The notes below the pieces were generated by a model. That model was not told where the DNA came from. It worked only from the letters and a program-made list of their open reading frames with translations, and did no database searches. This document shows positions 16,188-24,357 of a stretch of 64,000 bases of DNA, one piece after another. The position numbers and the translations under genes are program-made. The stretch is from Dehalococcoidia bacterium. Its GTDB lineage: Bacteria; Chloroflexota; Dehalococcoidia; Lucifugimonadales; Lucifugimonadaceae. Position 1 is the stretch's first letter, and every line of letters starts with the position of its first letter. The DNA lies in the NCBI GenBank assembly GCA_022451965.1, contig JAKUNJ010000006.1, positions 62,001 through 126,000 on the forward strand, written 5' to 3'.

Positions 16188-16784
16188 ATGAAATTTTTTT
16201 TTATTTCTAGCTTTATATTTCTTATTTTTTTTTCTTGCAATAGTCAGGATACTTTAACCGTTAGTTCATCTGAAATAAAAGGCGAAATATTTACAAAGAA
16301 TAATGCAGAATTGATTAGAACTTTTGAAAATGATTATTCTTTCTGGAAATCTAAAAATAATAAAGAAATATATGAAGATTTATCATCTAATTTAGGTTTC
16401 TTCAATTCATTCCAAGAACTTAGAAAAGCTCAATATAGATCTATGGGTATTGTAACTGATTTATCAGAAATACAATCTCTTATAGATTCAGGAAGCCCTA
16501 CTTTTCTTGAGGGATGGAGTGAAACTTGTGTTTATTGTAAGCTAAGTGAAGTAGTACTAAATAGCCTAAAAGATGAATATAAAAATGATATAAACTTTGT
16601 TGTTGTGGATGTTGCTAATAGATACCTAGAAGATGTAACTCCAACTCTTAAGAAATATGAAATCTTTAGTACACCAACTTATATAATTTTTGATAGATAT
16701 GGAGATGAAATTTATAGATCTGTAGGTTATTCTGCGCAAAAAGAAAAACTATCAGAGATACTAAGTCAATCTTTACAAAATTAA
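16188..16784 (+). CDS. Thioredoxin-like lipoprotein
   Basis: 198 residues. A lipoprotein signal with lipobox IFFSC (C17) gives an outer-face anchor. A thioredoxin fold occupies about residues 90-198: the redox pair is in ETCVYCK (CVYC) and the cis-proline loop is STPTY. It probably reduces or maintains disulfides in extracytoplasmic proteins, for example in cytochrome maturation. About 70 residues between anchor and fold are polar and of unknown role. The dus gene follows after 2 nt. Confidence 0.85.
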   Translation: MKFFFISSFIFLIFFSCNSQDTLTVSSSEIKGEIFTKNNAELIRTFENDYSFWKSKNNKEIYEDLSSNLGFFNSFQELRKAQYRSMGIVTDLSEIQSLIDSGSPTFLEGWSETCVYCKLSEVVLNSLKDEYKNDINFVVVDVANRYLEDVTPTLKKYEIFSTPTYIIFDRYGDEIYRSVGYSAQKEKLSEILSQSLQN

Positions 16785-16786
16785 TT

Positions 16787-17773
16787 ATGAAACTCAATTC
16801 TCTATTAGAAAAAAATATTACTAGATTGGCTCCTATGGCTGGTGTTTCAAATGAACCATTTAGAATGATATGTTTAGAAAATGGATCAGGATTTGTTACT
16901 AGTGAAGAAATTGATTCAGTTTCATTACTTTATAATAAATCAGAAAGAACTAATCTTATTACACAATTTTCCAAATTTGAAAAACCTATTGCAATGCAAC
17001 TTTTAGGTTGTGATCCTCTATCATTATCAGAATCGTCTAAGATCCTACAAGATTTAGGAGCTAGCATAATTGATATTAATATGGGTTGCCCAGTTCCAAA
17101 AATTACTAAAAAAGGTAAAGGTGCTGCTTTAATGAAAGATATAAAGAAAACAGCCATTCTTATAAGAAGTATCAGAAAAGTTACAATAGTCCCTTTGACT
17201 GTAAAAATTAGAAGTGGCTGGGATGATAAAAATATTAATGCAGTTGAATTTGCTGAAATGCTTCAATCAGAAGGAGTAGATGGAATTACTGTTCATCCAA
17301 GAACCAAATCACAAAGATATGAAGGTAAATCAAAATGGTCAATTATCAAAGATGTTGTTGATAAGGTAAGCATACCAGTAACTGGAAATGGAGATGTAGA
17401 GTCTTATGAAACTGCAAAAAAAATGATGAATTTCACTAATTGTAAATCTGTAATGGTTGGTCGTGGAGCAATAGGCAATCCATGGATATTTAATAAAGAA
17501 TTTAATAACTATGCAACTGAACAAAAAGAATTGTACAAGAAAAAAACAATTATGAAGCATATTGAATTAATGAAGGAGTATTTTCCAAAAAAAAATCTTG
17601 ATTTAGAAATAAAGAAAAATTTGGCCTACTATACAAAAGGTTTTTATAACTCTAGGGAACTAAGACAAAAAATATTTCAGAATTCTAATGACATTCAAAA
17701 AATAATAAGTTTATTTTTTGATTTTTTTGATAAAAATATTGAGGCTAAAACTTTTGAAAAGATTTCAATTTAA
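16787..17773 (+). CDS. dus: tRNA-dihydrouridine synthase
   Basis: 328 residues, FMN-dependent TIM barrel that reduces uridines in the tRNA D-loop. Signatures: LAPMAGVSNEPFR at the N terminus, the substrate-binding DINMGCPVPKITKKGKGAALM with the catalytic cysteine, VKIRSGWDD, the HPRT segment, GNGDV and the FMN phosphate site VGRGAIGNPW. It looks like the DusB branch. The C-terminal helical domain is short. The coding end overlaps the rsmD start. Confidence 0.92.
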   Translation: MKLNSLLEKNITRLAPMAGVSNEPFRMICLENGSGFVTSEEIDSVSLLYNKSERTNLITQFSKFEKPIAMQLLGCDPLSLSESSKILQDLGASIIDINMGCPVPKITKKGKGAALMKDIKKTAILIRSIRKVTIVPLTVKIRSGWDDKNINAVEFAEMLQSEGVDGITVHPRTKSQRYEGKSKWSIIKDVVDKVSIPVTGNGDVESYETAKKMMNFTNCKSVMVGRGAIGNPWIFNKEFNNYATEQKELYKKKTIMKHIELMKEYFPKKNLDLEIKKNLAYYTKGFYNSRELRQKIFQNSNDIQKIISLFFDFFDKNIEAKTFEKISI

Positions 17774-18269
17774 GAAAAAAAAATTAAGACCAACTTCTTC
17801 AAAGGTTCTTGGAGCTATATTCTCTATCCTAGGTCATAAAAATCTAGAAGGAAAAAAATTTTTAGATTTATATGCTGGAACAGGTGCTGTGGGAATAAAA
17901 TCTCTTGAACTGGGTGCCTCGCAATGCTCATTTGTTGATATAAATAATAAATTTCTACTAAATATAAAAAAGAAATTAGAAAAATATGGATTTATAGGCA
18001 AAGGAAAATTTATAAGGGCAAACTGTGAGAATCAACTCTCTAAGGTGAATGGAAGTTTTGATTTTATTTTTGTTGACCCACCATATAAAGAAGATCCTTT
18101 TGAAAACATCATCACTCAAATAGTAAATGTAGGCCTTTCAAATGAAAAAACTGTACTCATTTTAGAGCACTCTTCTAGACAGAATATAGATAAATCAATT
18201 AAAATTTTTAATATGCAAGGACAAAAAGAATATGGAGATAGTTGTATTTCAATATTTTCTAGAGAATAA
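17754..18269 (+). CDS. rsmD: 16S rRNA (guanine966-N2)-methyltransferase
   Basis: SAM-dependent methyltransferase acting on 16S rRNA in the small subunit. LRPTSSKVLGAIFSIL is the RsmD N-terminal helix. LDLYAGTGAVGIKSLELGA is motif I. FVDPPYKEDPF is the catalytic motif IV (DPPY). I chose a TTG start at 17754, inside the dus gene, because GAGG lies 9 nt upstream; a further in-frame TTG is at 17718. Even so, the N terminus is about ten residues shorter than usual. rsmD-coaD is a common bacterial pair. Confidence 0.9.
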   Translation: MKRFQFKKKKLRPTSSKVLGAIFSILGHKNLEGKKFLDLYAGTGAVGIKSLELGASQCSFVDINNKFLLNIKKKLEKYGFIGKGKFIRANCENQLSKVNGSFDFIFVDPPYKEDPFENIITQIVNVGLSNEKTVLILEHSSRQNIDKSIKIFNMQGQKEYGDSCISIFSRE

Positions 18270-18280
18270 GAGAGAAATAA

Positions 18281-18766
18281 ATGGTAAAAAGTATATATCC
18301 TGGAACATTTGATCCAGTAACAAACGGTCATCTAGATATTGTCAGAAGAGCCTCATTGCTTTTTGAAAAAGTTATAGTTTGTGTTTATTCTGGATCATTA
18401 AAAAATGTAATTTTTGATATTGATGAAAGAGTGAGTATGTTTAAGGAAACTGTTTCAGAAATAAAAAATGTAGATGTTATTCCATTCAATTCGCTAACTG
18501 TTGACTTAGCTAAACAATTAAGAGCTTCAGTTATAATTAGAGGCTTAAGAATCGGAGCAGACTTTGAATATGAACGAGAAATGGCTCTAACTAATCGTGA
18601 AATGAATTCTGATATAGATACTGTTTGCTTGATTTCTTCATTGAAATATCAATATGTTAGTTCAAGTAGGGTGAAAGAGATAGCTTCTTTGCAAGGTGAT
18701 ATAAAATCTTTAGTCCCTGAGCACGTGTTTGAACCATTAATGAAAAGAATCAGTAAATCTGCTTAA
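18281..18766 (+). CDS. coaD: Phosphopantetheine adenylyltransferase
   Basis: 161 residues. It makes dephospho-CoA from 4'-phosphopantetheine and ATP. The nucleotidyltransferase motif is YPGTFDPVTNGH with the HxGH-like NGH; IIRGLRIGADFEYE is the substrate loop, and LKYQYVSSSRVKEIA is the ISSTxIR-like motif. Length and order fit the family throughout. GAGAG precedes the ATG. It follows rsmD by 11 nt. Confidence 0.96.
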   Translation: MVKSIYPGTFDPVTNGHLDIVRRASLLFEKVIVCVYSGSLKNVIFDIDERVSMFKETVSEIKNVDVIPFNSLTVDLAKQLRASVIIRGLRIGADFEYEREMALTNREMNSDIDTVCLISSLKYQYVSSSRVKEIASLQGDIKSLVPEHVFEPLMKRISKSA

Positions 18767-18822
18767 AATAATACAGAATTTTGCTGTAGGAATGACATAG
18801 AATTTACATATTGGGAGGATTT

Positions 18823-19428
18823 ATGAATATTATTGAAGAAATTAAAAATTTAGAAACTATTGTGAATGAATCAAAATCTTTACCTGGAACTTCAAAGGTA
18901 ATGATAGATAAGTCACGTTCACTAGATATCCTTAGACAAGTTATATCAAATTTGCCTAGTGAACTTGATGAAGCTGGAATGGTTACAAGGCAAAAAGAAG
19001 CTATAATTGATCAAGCTAACAAAGAAGCCGAAAGAATAAGAAATTATGCTGACGAAGAAGCTTCTACAATGAGAGAAATAGCAAAGAGAGATGCCTCTAA
19101 GATTCTTTCAGATGCTGAGGCAAAAGCTGAGGAAATGATTCAAGAAACCTCTATTGTTGATGGAGCTAATAAAAGATCTGAAGAGATCATAACTGATGCT
19201 CAAAAACAATCAGAAAGCATATTAATGAGTGCCCAGCAAGACTCTAGTAAACTACTCGATGAGTCTGAAAAGATAGCAAGAGATAGAAGAGATGGTGCTG
19301 ATAATTATGCTAAAGAAGTTCTTTATGCATTAGAGGAAAGAATTTCTACAATATTAAGTCAGGTAAGAAGTGGGTTAGATCTATTAGATGATCCTGCTGA
19401 AAATATAAGTGTTGAAGAAAATCAATAG
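18823..19428 (+). CDS. Coiled-coil protein, DivIVA/ATP-synthase-b-like
   Basis: 201 residues from the ATG preceded by GGGAGG (an in-frame TTG 12 nt upstream is inside that SD and is rejected). Nearly the whole protein is a long charged helix rich in Ala, Glu, Lys and Asp (about residues 50-180). This resembles DivIVA-like or V-type ATPase subunit E/b-like stalk proteins. Such a gene often follows coaD in Chloroflexota, where the role is unknown; a cell-division or envelope scaffold is a guess. Confidence 0.7.
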   Translation: MNIIEEIKNLETIVNESKSLPGTSKVMIDKSRSLDILRQVISNLPSELDEAGMVTRQKEAIIDQANKEAERIRNYADEEASTMREIAKRDASKILSDAEAKAEEMIQETSIVDGANKRSEEIITDAQKQSESILMSAQQDSSKLLDESEKIARDRRDGADNYAKEVLYALEERISTILSQVRSGLDLLDDPAENISVEENQ

Positions 19429-19429
19429 T

Positions 19430-19819
19430 TTAACGACCGTAGTCGTCAGATAATCTTTCTATATCTTCTTCATCTATGTAATCACCAATTTGAACTTCTA
19501 TTATTTCAAGAGGATCTATTTCTGAAATATTCTCGATACGATGCTTTATTGTTCTTGGCACACTAGCAGATTCCCCTCTGCCAATTTCAAAAATTTGATC
19601 TCCAACCGTAACTCTAGCGGTTCCTCTAGCAACAACCCATTCTTCATCTCTATGTTTATGTGTTTGAAGAGAGAGTCTACTACTTGGGTTAATAATAAGT
19701 CTTTTAGTTTGATAACCTGGACCTTTACATAAGATTTCATAGCTACCCCAAGGCCTAGTAGATTTTTGCTCTTTTTTATCAAACGAAATATTTACAGGTT
19801 TGTTTTCTTGCATTTTCAA
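19430..19819 (-). CDS. Cupin, mannose-6-phosphate isomerase type II-like domain
   Basis: 129 residues, one cupin fold. RPWGSYEIL is the start signature of the C-terminal domain of bifunctional mannose-1-P guanylyltransferase/M6P isomerase. Metal ligands are in QTHKHRDEEW and in KHRIENIS. Standalone versions isomerise mannose-6-phosphate or simply bind sugar nucleotides. It is convergent with the coiled-coil gene. The 135 nt between its start and lysS hold no gene I can support. Confidence 0.85.
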   Translation of the reverse strand: MKMQENKPVNISFDKKEQKSTRPWGSYEILCKGPGYQTKRLIINPSSRLSLQTHKHRDEEWVVARGTARVTVGDQIFEIGRGESASVPRTIKHRIENISEIDPLEIIEVQIGDYIDEEDIERLSDDYGR

Positions 19820-19954
19820 ATTATATTTTTAAAGAATCATATATCAAAAATCAATAACATCATATATTAATGAAATATCACAAGAGAAAATTACTGCGAT
19901 TGATATTGAAATAGTTATAAAATTATAAATTATAAATATTTAGAAAAGATTTAC

Positions 19955-21436
19955 ATGGAAAATTTATCTGAAGATAGGATTATAAAAGACAGGCTTGAAA
20001 AACTTGAAAAATTAAGAATGTTGAAAGTCGACCCTTACCCTAATATATGGGGTAAAGATAGACTCATAATTTCTGATGTGATTTCTTCATATAAGGATGA
20101 TCATAATACGGCCACTAAAAAATTATATCTTTCAGGAAGAATTACTGCGAAAAGAGCAATGGGTAAGATAATATTCTTTGATATAAAAGATCAATCAGGA
20201 AAAATACAACTTCATTATAAAGAAGAAGAATCAGATATTTCAAAAGATTTTTTGGATCTTATAGATATTGGAGATATTGTTGGAGTAGAGGGCAATTTAT
20301 TTAAGACTAGACGGGGAGAATTGACTCTAAATCTATCTGATCTTACTCTTTTATCAAAATCAATCAGACCTCTACCAGATAAATGGTCAGGATTAAAAGA
20401 TAATGAAATTAGATATAGGCAAAGGTATCTAGACTTAATTTCTAATGATTCATCATTAGAAATTGCTGTAAAAAGATCCAAGGCAATCTCCTCAGTGCGT
20501 AATTTTATGAATGAAAGAGGATTCTTAGAAGTAGAAACTCCTATATTAGTTGATATTCCTGCAGGTGGTAGAGCAATTCCATTTTCAACTTACCATGAGT
20601 CTTTAGAAAAAGATTTATTTCTTAGAATTGCTACTGAGCTACACCTAAAAAAATTAATTGTTGGTGGAATTGAAAAAGTATATGAGATAGGAAGATTATT
20701 TAGAAATGAAGGTATTGACCATGATCATAATCCAGAATTTACAACAATGGAATCATATGAAGCTTATGAGGATTATAATACAGTCATGAAAATGGTTGAA
20801 GATTTAGTTTCTTATGTATCAATCCAAGTAAACGGAACAACGAAAATAAAGGTTTCTGATGATTTAGTTGTAGATTTAGAACCACCTTGGCAAAGATTAG
20901 ACTTAAGAAAAGCTATCATTGAAAATACTGGTATAGACTTCTTGAAATATAAGGATAACAAGGACTTAGCTGATGAAATGAATAAAAAAGGATATGTTGC
21001 TGATGAGAAAGAAGCTTGGGGAATATTGTTGGATAGACTTATCTCTCAAGGGGTTGAGCCAAAATTAATTCACCCAACTTTTCTTGTTGATTATCCTATA
21101 GAGATGTCTCCTTTGGCTAAACTTAAACCTGATTCTAAAGACGTAGTAGAAAGATTTGAAGCTTTTGTATTAGGTCATGAATTAGCAAATGCTTTTACAG
21201 AATTAAATGACCCCATAGATCAAAGAAATAGATTTATGGAACAAGAAAAACAAAGACAAAATCTTGGAGATGAAGAGGCTGATAGGCTTGATGAAGATTT
21301 TTTAGTATCTATAGAGCATGGGATGCCTCCAACAGGTGGATTAGGAATTGGTATTGATAGATTGATTATGCTAATAACAGCTCAAGATCAAATAAGAGAA
21401 GTATTATTATTTCCACAATTAAAAACTAAAAAATAA
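19955..21436 (+). CDS. lysS: Lysyl-tRNA synthetase, class II
   Basis: 493 residues. An N-terminal OB fold binds the anticodon (LSGRITAKRAMGKIIFFDI). The class II catalytic domain has motif 1 around RGFLEVETPILV, motif 2 RLFRNEGIDHDHNPEFTTME and motif 3 GGLGIGIDRLIML. The length is normal. The stop overlaps the serS start (TAATG), so the two synthetases are cotranscribed. Confidence 0.96.
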   Translation: MENLSEDRIIKDRLEKLEKLRMLKVDPYPNIWGKDRLIISDVISSYKDDHNTATKKLYLSGRITAKRAMGKIIFFDIKDQSGKIQLHYKEEESDISKDFLDLIDIGDIVGVEGNLFKTRRGELTLNLSDLTLLSKSIRPLPDKWSGLKDNEIRYRQRYLDLISNDSSLEIAVKRSKAISSVRNFMNERGFLEVETPILVDIPAGGRAIPFSTYHESLEKDLFLRIATELHLKKLIVGGIEKVYEIGRLFRNEGIDHDHNPEFTTMESYEAYEDYNTVMKMVEDLVSYVSIQVNGTTKIKVSDDLVVDLEPPWQRLDLRKAIIENTGIDFLKYKDNKDLADEMNKKGYVADEKEAWGILLDRLISQGVEPKLIHPTFLVDYPIEMSPLAKLKPDSKDVVERFEAFVLGHELANAFTELNDPIDQRNRFMEQEKQRQNLGDEEADRLDEDFLVSIEHGMPPTGGLGIGIDRLIMLITAQDQIREVLLFPQLKTKK

Positions 21437-22695
21437 TGTTAGATATAAAGAAAATTATAGAAAATAAAGAGCTCTTTTCTAATGGCTTAGCAAATAGAGG
21501 ATATGATGTTTCTAACTTAGATATATTATTAAAACTTGATATACAAAGAAGAAATTTTATAACAGAGGGAGATGAAAAAAGATCAAAGAAAAATGAAATT
21601 TCAAAAAAAATTGGCCTTGAAAAAAGAAAGCCATTAAAAGAAGAAAGCCAAATCATAAAAGATCTTTCTGGAGAATTGAAAAAAATAGAGCAAGAACTCT
21701 CAGTTATAAATAAAAAAATAAAAGACATAATGTTAAATATTCCTAATTTACCTAATGCTTATGTACCTATTGGTAAGGATGAAAAATCTAACGTAGAAAA
21801 AGATATTATTGGAATTCAAAGAAATGAAAATTATATAAAACCTCATTGGGATATTGGCCCTGAAAAAAATATTTTAGACCTAGAAGCAGGAGCAAATATC
21901 TCTGGTGCTAGATTTTTTGTATTTAGAGGAAAAGGAGCAAGACTGCACAGAGCTCTTATGAACTGGATGATGGATGTTCATACAGATGAATTTGGTTATG
22001 AAGAAATTGACCCTCCTTACTTAGTAAAACAGGAGACTATGATAGGCTCGGGTAATCTTCCTAAATTTAAGGATAATTTATATAGGGATGATGAAACTGA
22101 TCTATGGTTAATTCCTACTGCAGAAGTTTCTTTGAACGGCTTACATCAAGGTAAAATCATACCTCCAGATAGTTTGCCTAGAAATTATGTAGCGAGAACT
22201 CCAAGTTTTAGAAAAGAGCATACATCTGCAGGAAGAGATATAAGAGGAATTAAGAGAGTTCATCAATTTTATAAAGTTGAGATGTTTAAGTATGTTCACC
22301 CAGATGATTCTGAAGAACAATTAGAATCTATGATATCTAATGCAAGAACTTTATGTGATAGATTAGAACTCAGCTCAAAGCTTGTTCAATTATCTACTGG
22401 AGATATTGGATTTCAATCTGCTATAACTTATGACATTGAAGTTTGGGCATCCGGATCAAAGGAATGGCTAGAGGTATCATCTATCTCTAATTGTTATGAT
22501 TTTCAGTCTAGAAGGAATAATACAAGATATAAAGAAACTCAATCATCATCAACAATTTTTCCTCATACATTGAATGGATCAGGTCTAGCTCTGCCTAGGA
22601 TATGGGTAGCTATTATAGAAAATGGCCAGCAAGAAGATGGAACAATTAAAATTCCTGAAGTTCTGGTCCCATATACAGGATTTAGTTCGATTTAG
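21436..22695 (+). CDS. serS: Seryl-tRNA synthetase
   Basis: 419 residues. An N-terminal antiparallel coiled coil (about 25-105) recognises the long variable arm of tRNA-Ser, and the class II core follows, with motif 2 RTPSFRKEHTSAGRDIRGIKR and motif 3 near NGSGLALPRIW. One tRNA-Ser gene (UGA anticodon) is also in this window. It is coupled to lysS by a one-base overlap and overlaps the convergent OYE gene by 4 bp. Confidence 0.96.
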   Translation: MLDIKKIIENKELFSNGLANRGYDVSNLDILLKLDIQRRNFITEGDEKRSKKNEISKKIGLEKRKPLKEESQIIKDLSGELKKIEQELSVINKKIKDIMLNIPNLPNAYVPIGKDEKSNVEKDIIGIQRNENYIKPHWDIGPEKNILDLEAGANISGARFFVFRGKGARLHRALMNWMMDVHTDEFGYEEIDPPYLVKQETMIGSGNLPKFKDNLYRDDETDLWLIPTAEVSLNGLHQGKIIPPDSLPRNYVARTPSFRKEHTSAGRDIRGIKRVHQFYKVEMFKYVHPDDSEEQLESMISNARTLCDRLELSSKLVQLSTGDIGFQSAITYDIEVWASGSKEWLEVSSISNCYDFQSRRNNTRYKETQSSSTIFPHTLNGSGLALPRIWVAIIENGQQEDGTIKIPEVLVPYTGFSSI

Positions 22696-23783
22696 TCATT
22701 TTTTCTGACATATTTAATATTTCCTATACTTTCAAAAGATCTTTGATATTGTAGGGGCCAAGCCTTAATATCTTCTTGAGAATATAAACTCCAATATGGA
22801 TTCCTTAATAGTTCTCTTCCTAAAAATATTGCGTCAGCTTCATTATTATTTAATATTTCTTCAGCATGATCATTTTCAGTAATTAATCCTACGGTTCCTG
22901 TAAGAATTTCAGCTTGAGATTTAATAGATTTCGAAAGTGGTACTTGGTAGCCCTTTTTTAATTCAATTTCTTGATCAAAGTAATTACCTCCTGAAGAGCA
23001 ATCAATTAGATCAACTCCTGCTTGCTTTAATTTTTTTGATAAAATAACTGAAGATTCTATATCCCAACCATCAGGATGATATTCAGTTACTGATATTCGG
23101 GCAAATATTGGAATATTTTTTCCTATTTTTTGCCTTATTTTTTTAGCTATTTCAACACCAAAAGAAGTTCTGTTATCTAAAGAACCTCCATGATTATCTT
23201 CTCTAATATTTGAAATCGGAGAAAAAAATTCATGAACCAGATATCCATGAGCAAGATGTAATTCAATACACTTAAATCCAGCTTCAACAGATCTTTCAGC
23301 TGCTTTTACAAAGTTTGTTGTAATCTCATTTATTTCTTCACTGGATAATTCACTGGGTATTTGAGATTCTTCATCAAAGGGTATAGAACTAGGTCCTTTC
23401 GGAATCCAGCCACCATCTTTAGTTTCAATTCTTCCTCTACCTTGCCAAGGTCTTTTGGTAGAAGCTTTTCTACCTGCATGGGCTAACTGTATTGCTGGGA
23501 TAGAGTCTTGATCAGAGATAAACTTTGTTATATCTTTTAGCGGTTTTATATGCTCATCTTTCCAAATACCCAAATCCCATGGACTAATTCTTCCTTCAGG
23601 TTCAACTGCGGCTGCTTCTGACATAACTAAACCTGCTCCACCTACAGCTCTTGAACCTAGATGTACTAGATGCCAATTATTAGCAAATCCATCATCGCAT
23701 GAATATTGGCACATAGGGGATACCCAAGACCTATTTTTTATTTCAATCCCTCTTATTTCAATAGGTTCAAAAAGTTTAGACAT
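22692..23783 (-). CDS. NADH:flavin oxidoreductase, old yellow enzyme (YqjM/NamA type)
   Basis: 363 residues, FMN TIM barrel that reduces activated C=C bonds with NAD(P)H. It has the YqjM-type start MSKLFEPIEIRG and SPMCQYS with the flavin-tuning Cys. HLAHGYLVHEFFSPISN carries the substrate-binding pair, and FLGRELLRNPYW binds FMN phosphate. I chose ATG 23783 over 23795 because GGAGAA sits 7 nt before it and homologues start there. The start overlaps the end of pth by 8 nt. Physiological substrate unknown. Confidence 0.92.
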   Translation of the reverse strand: MSKLFEPIEIRGIEIKNRSWVSPMCQYSCDDGFANNWHLVHLGSRAVGGAGLVMSEAAAVEPEGRISPWDLGIWKDEHIKPLKDITKFISDQDSIPAIQLAHAGRKASTKRPWQGRGRIETKDGGWIPKGPSSIPFDEESQIPSELSSEEINEITTNFVKAAERSVEAGFKCIELHLAHGYLVHEFFSPISNIREDNHGGSLDNRTSFGVEIAKKIRQKIGKNIPIFARISVTEYHPDGWDIESSVILSKKLKQAGVDLIDCSSGGNYFDQEIELKKGYQVPLSKSIKSQAEILTGTVGLITENDHAEEILNNNEADAIFLGRELLRNPYWSLYSQEDIKAWPLQYQRSFESIGNIKYVRKND

Positions 23784-24357
23784 CAATTTCTCCATTATAT
23801 TTTTCCATAGCTTTAGTTATACCATTTTCGATTATACTTATGCATGCTTCAGCTGCATTTTCACATGATTTATTGACCAAAGTTATATTTTTTACTTTAG
23901 ATAATACGTATTTAATTTGATCTTCATTCTCATGCATTTTTCCAATTCCTATTTTTAATCTAAGGAAATTTTCAGTGCCTAAATGATTAATTATTGATTT
24001 TAATCCATTATGTCCACCACTACTACCTTTTCTCCTTATTCTTAGCTTTCCTTCTTCTAGATGAATATCATCAGATATGATTATTGTTTTATCCAAGGTA
24101 AATTTTTCTTTATTCAAAAGTTCAACTAATGCTAAACCAGAATTATTTACAAATGTAGTTGGATAAATTAAATAAATGCTATAGCCTTTTAGATCTAATC
24201 TTATTTCAGTATAATTTTTTTCATTCTTTTGATATTTCTTATAAACTGAAAATTCCTTATGTAAAATATCTAGCATCCACCATGGAACATTATGTCTAGT
24301 ATCAGAATATTTTTCTCCTGGATTACCAAGCCCCAATATTATCCAGTTATTAATCAT
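23776..24357 (-). CDS. pth: Peptidyl-tRNA hydrolase
   Basis: 193 residues. It releases tRNA from stalled peptidyl-tRNA. The catalytic region GLGNPGEKYSDTRHNVPWW holds the essential Asn and His; YPTTFVNNSG and RIRRKGSSGGHNGLKSI are the other signatures. It directly follows ligA (adjacent bases) and overlaps the OYE gene, in one leftward unit. Confidence 0.95.
   Translation of the reverse strand: MINNWIILGLGNPGEKYSDTRHNVPWWMLDILHKEFSVYKKYQKNEKNYTEIRLDLKGYSIYLIYPTTFVNNSGLALVELLNKEKFTLDKTIIISDDIHLEEGKLRIRRKGSSGGHNGLKSIINHLGTENFLRLKIGIGKMHENEDQIKYVLSKVKNITLVNKSCENAAEACISIIENGITKAMEKYNGEIDV

Noticed and set aside
19869-19913. Short frame MKYHKRKLLRLILK upstream of lysS as a possible lysine leader
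   Set aside because: Lys is the commonest codon in AT-rich sequence, the Lys codons are scattered, and no terminator or antiterminator follows before lysS.
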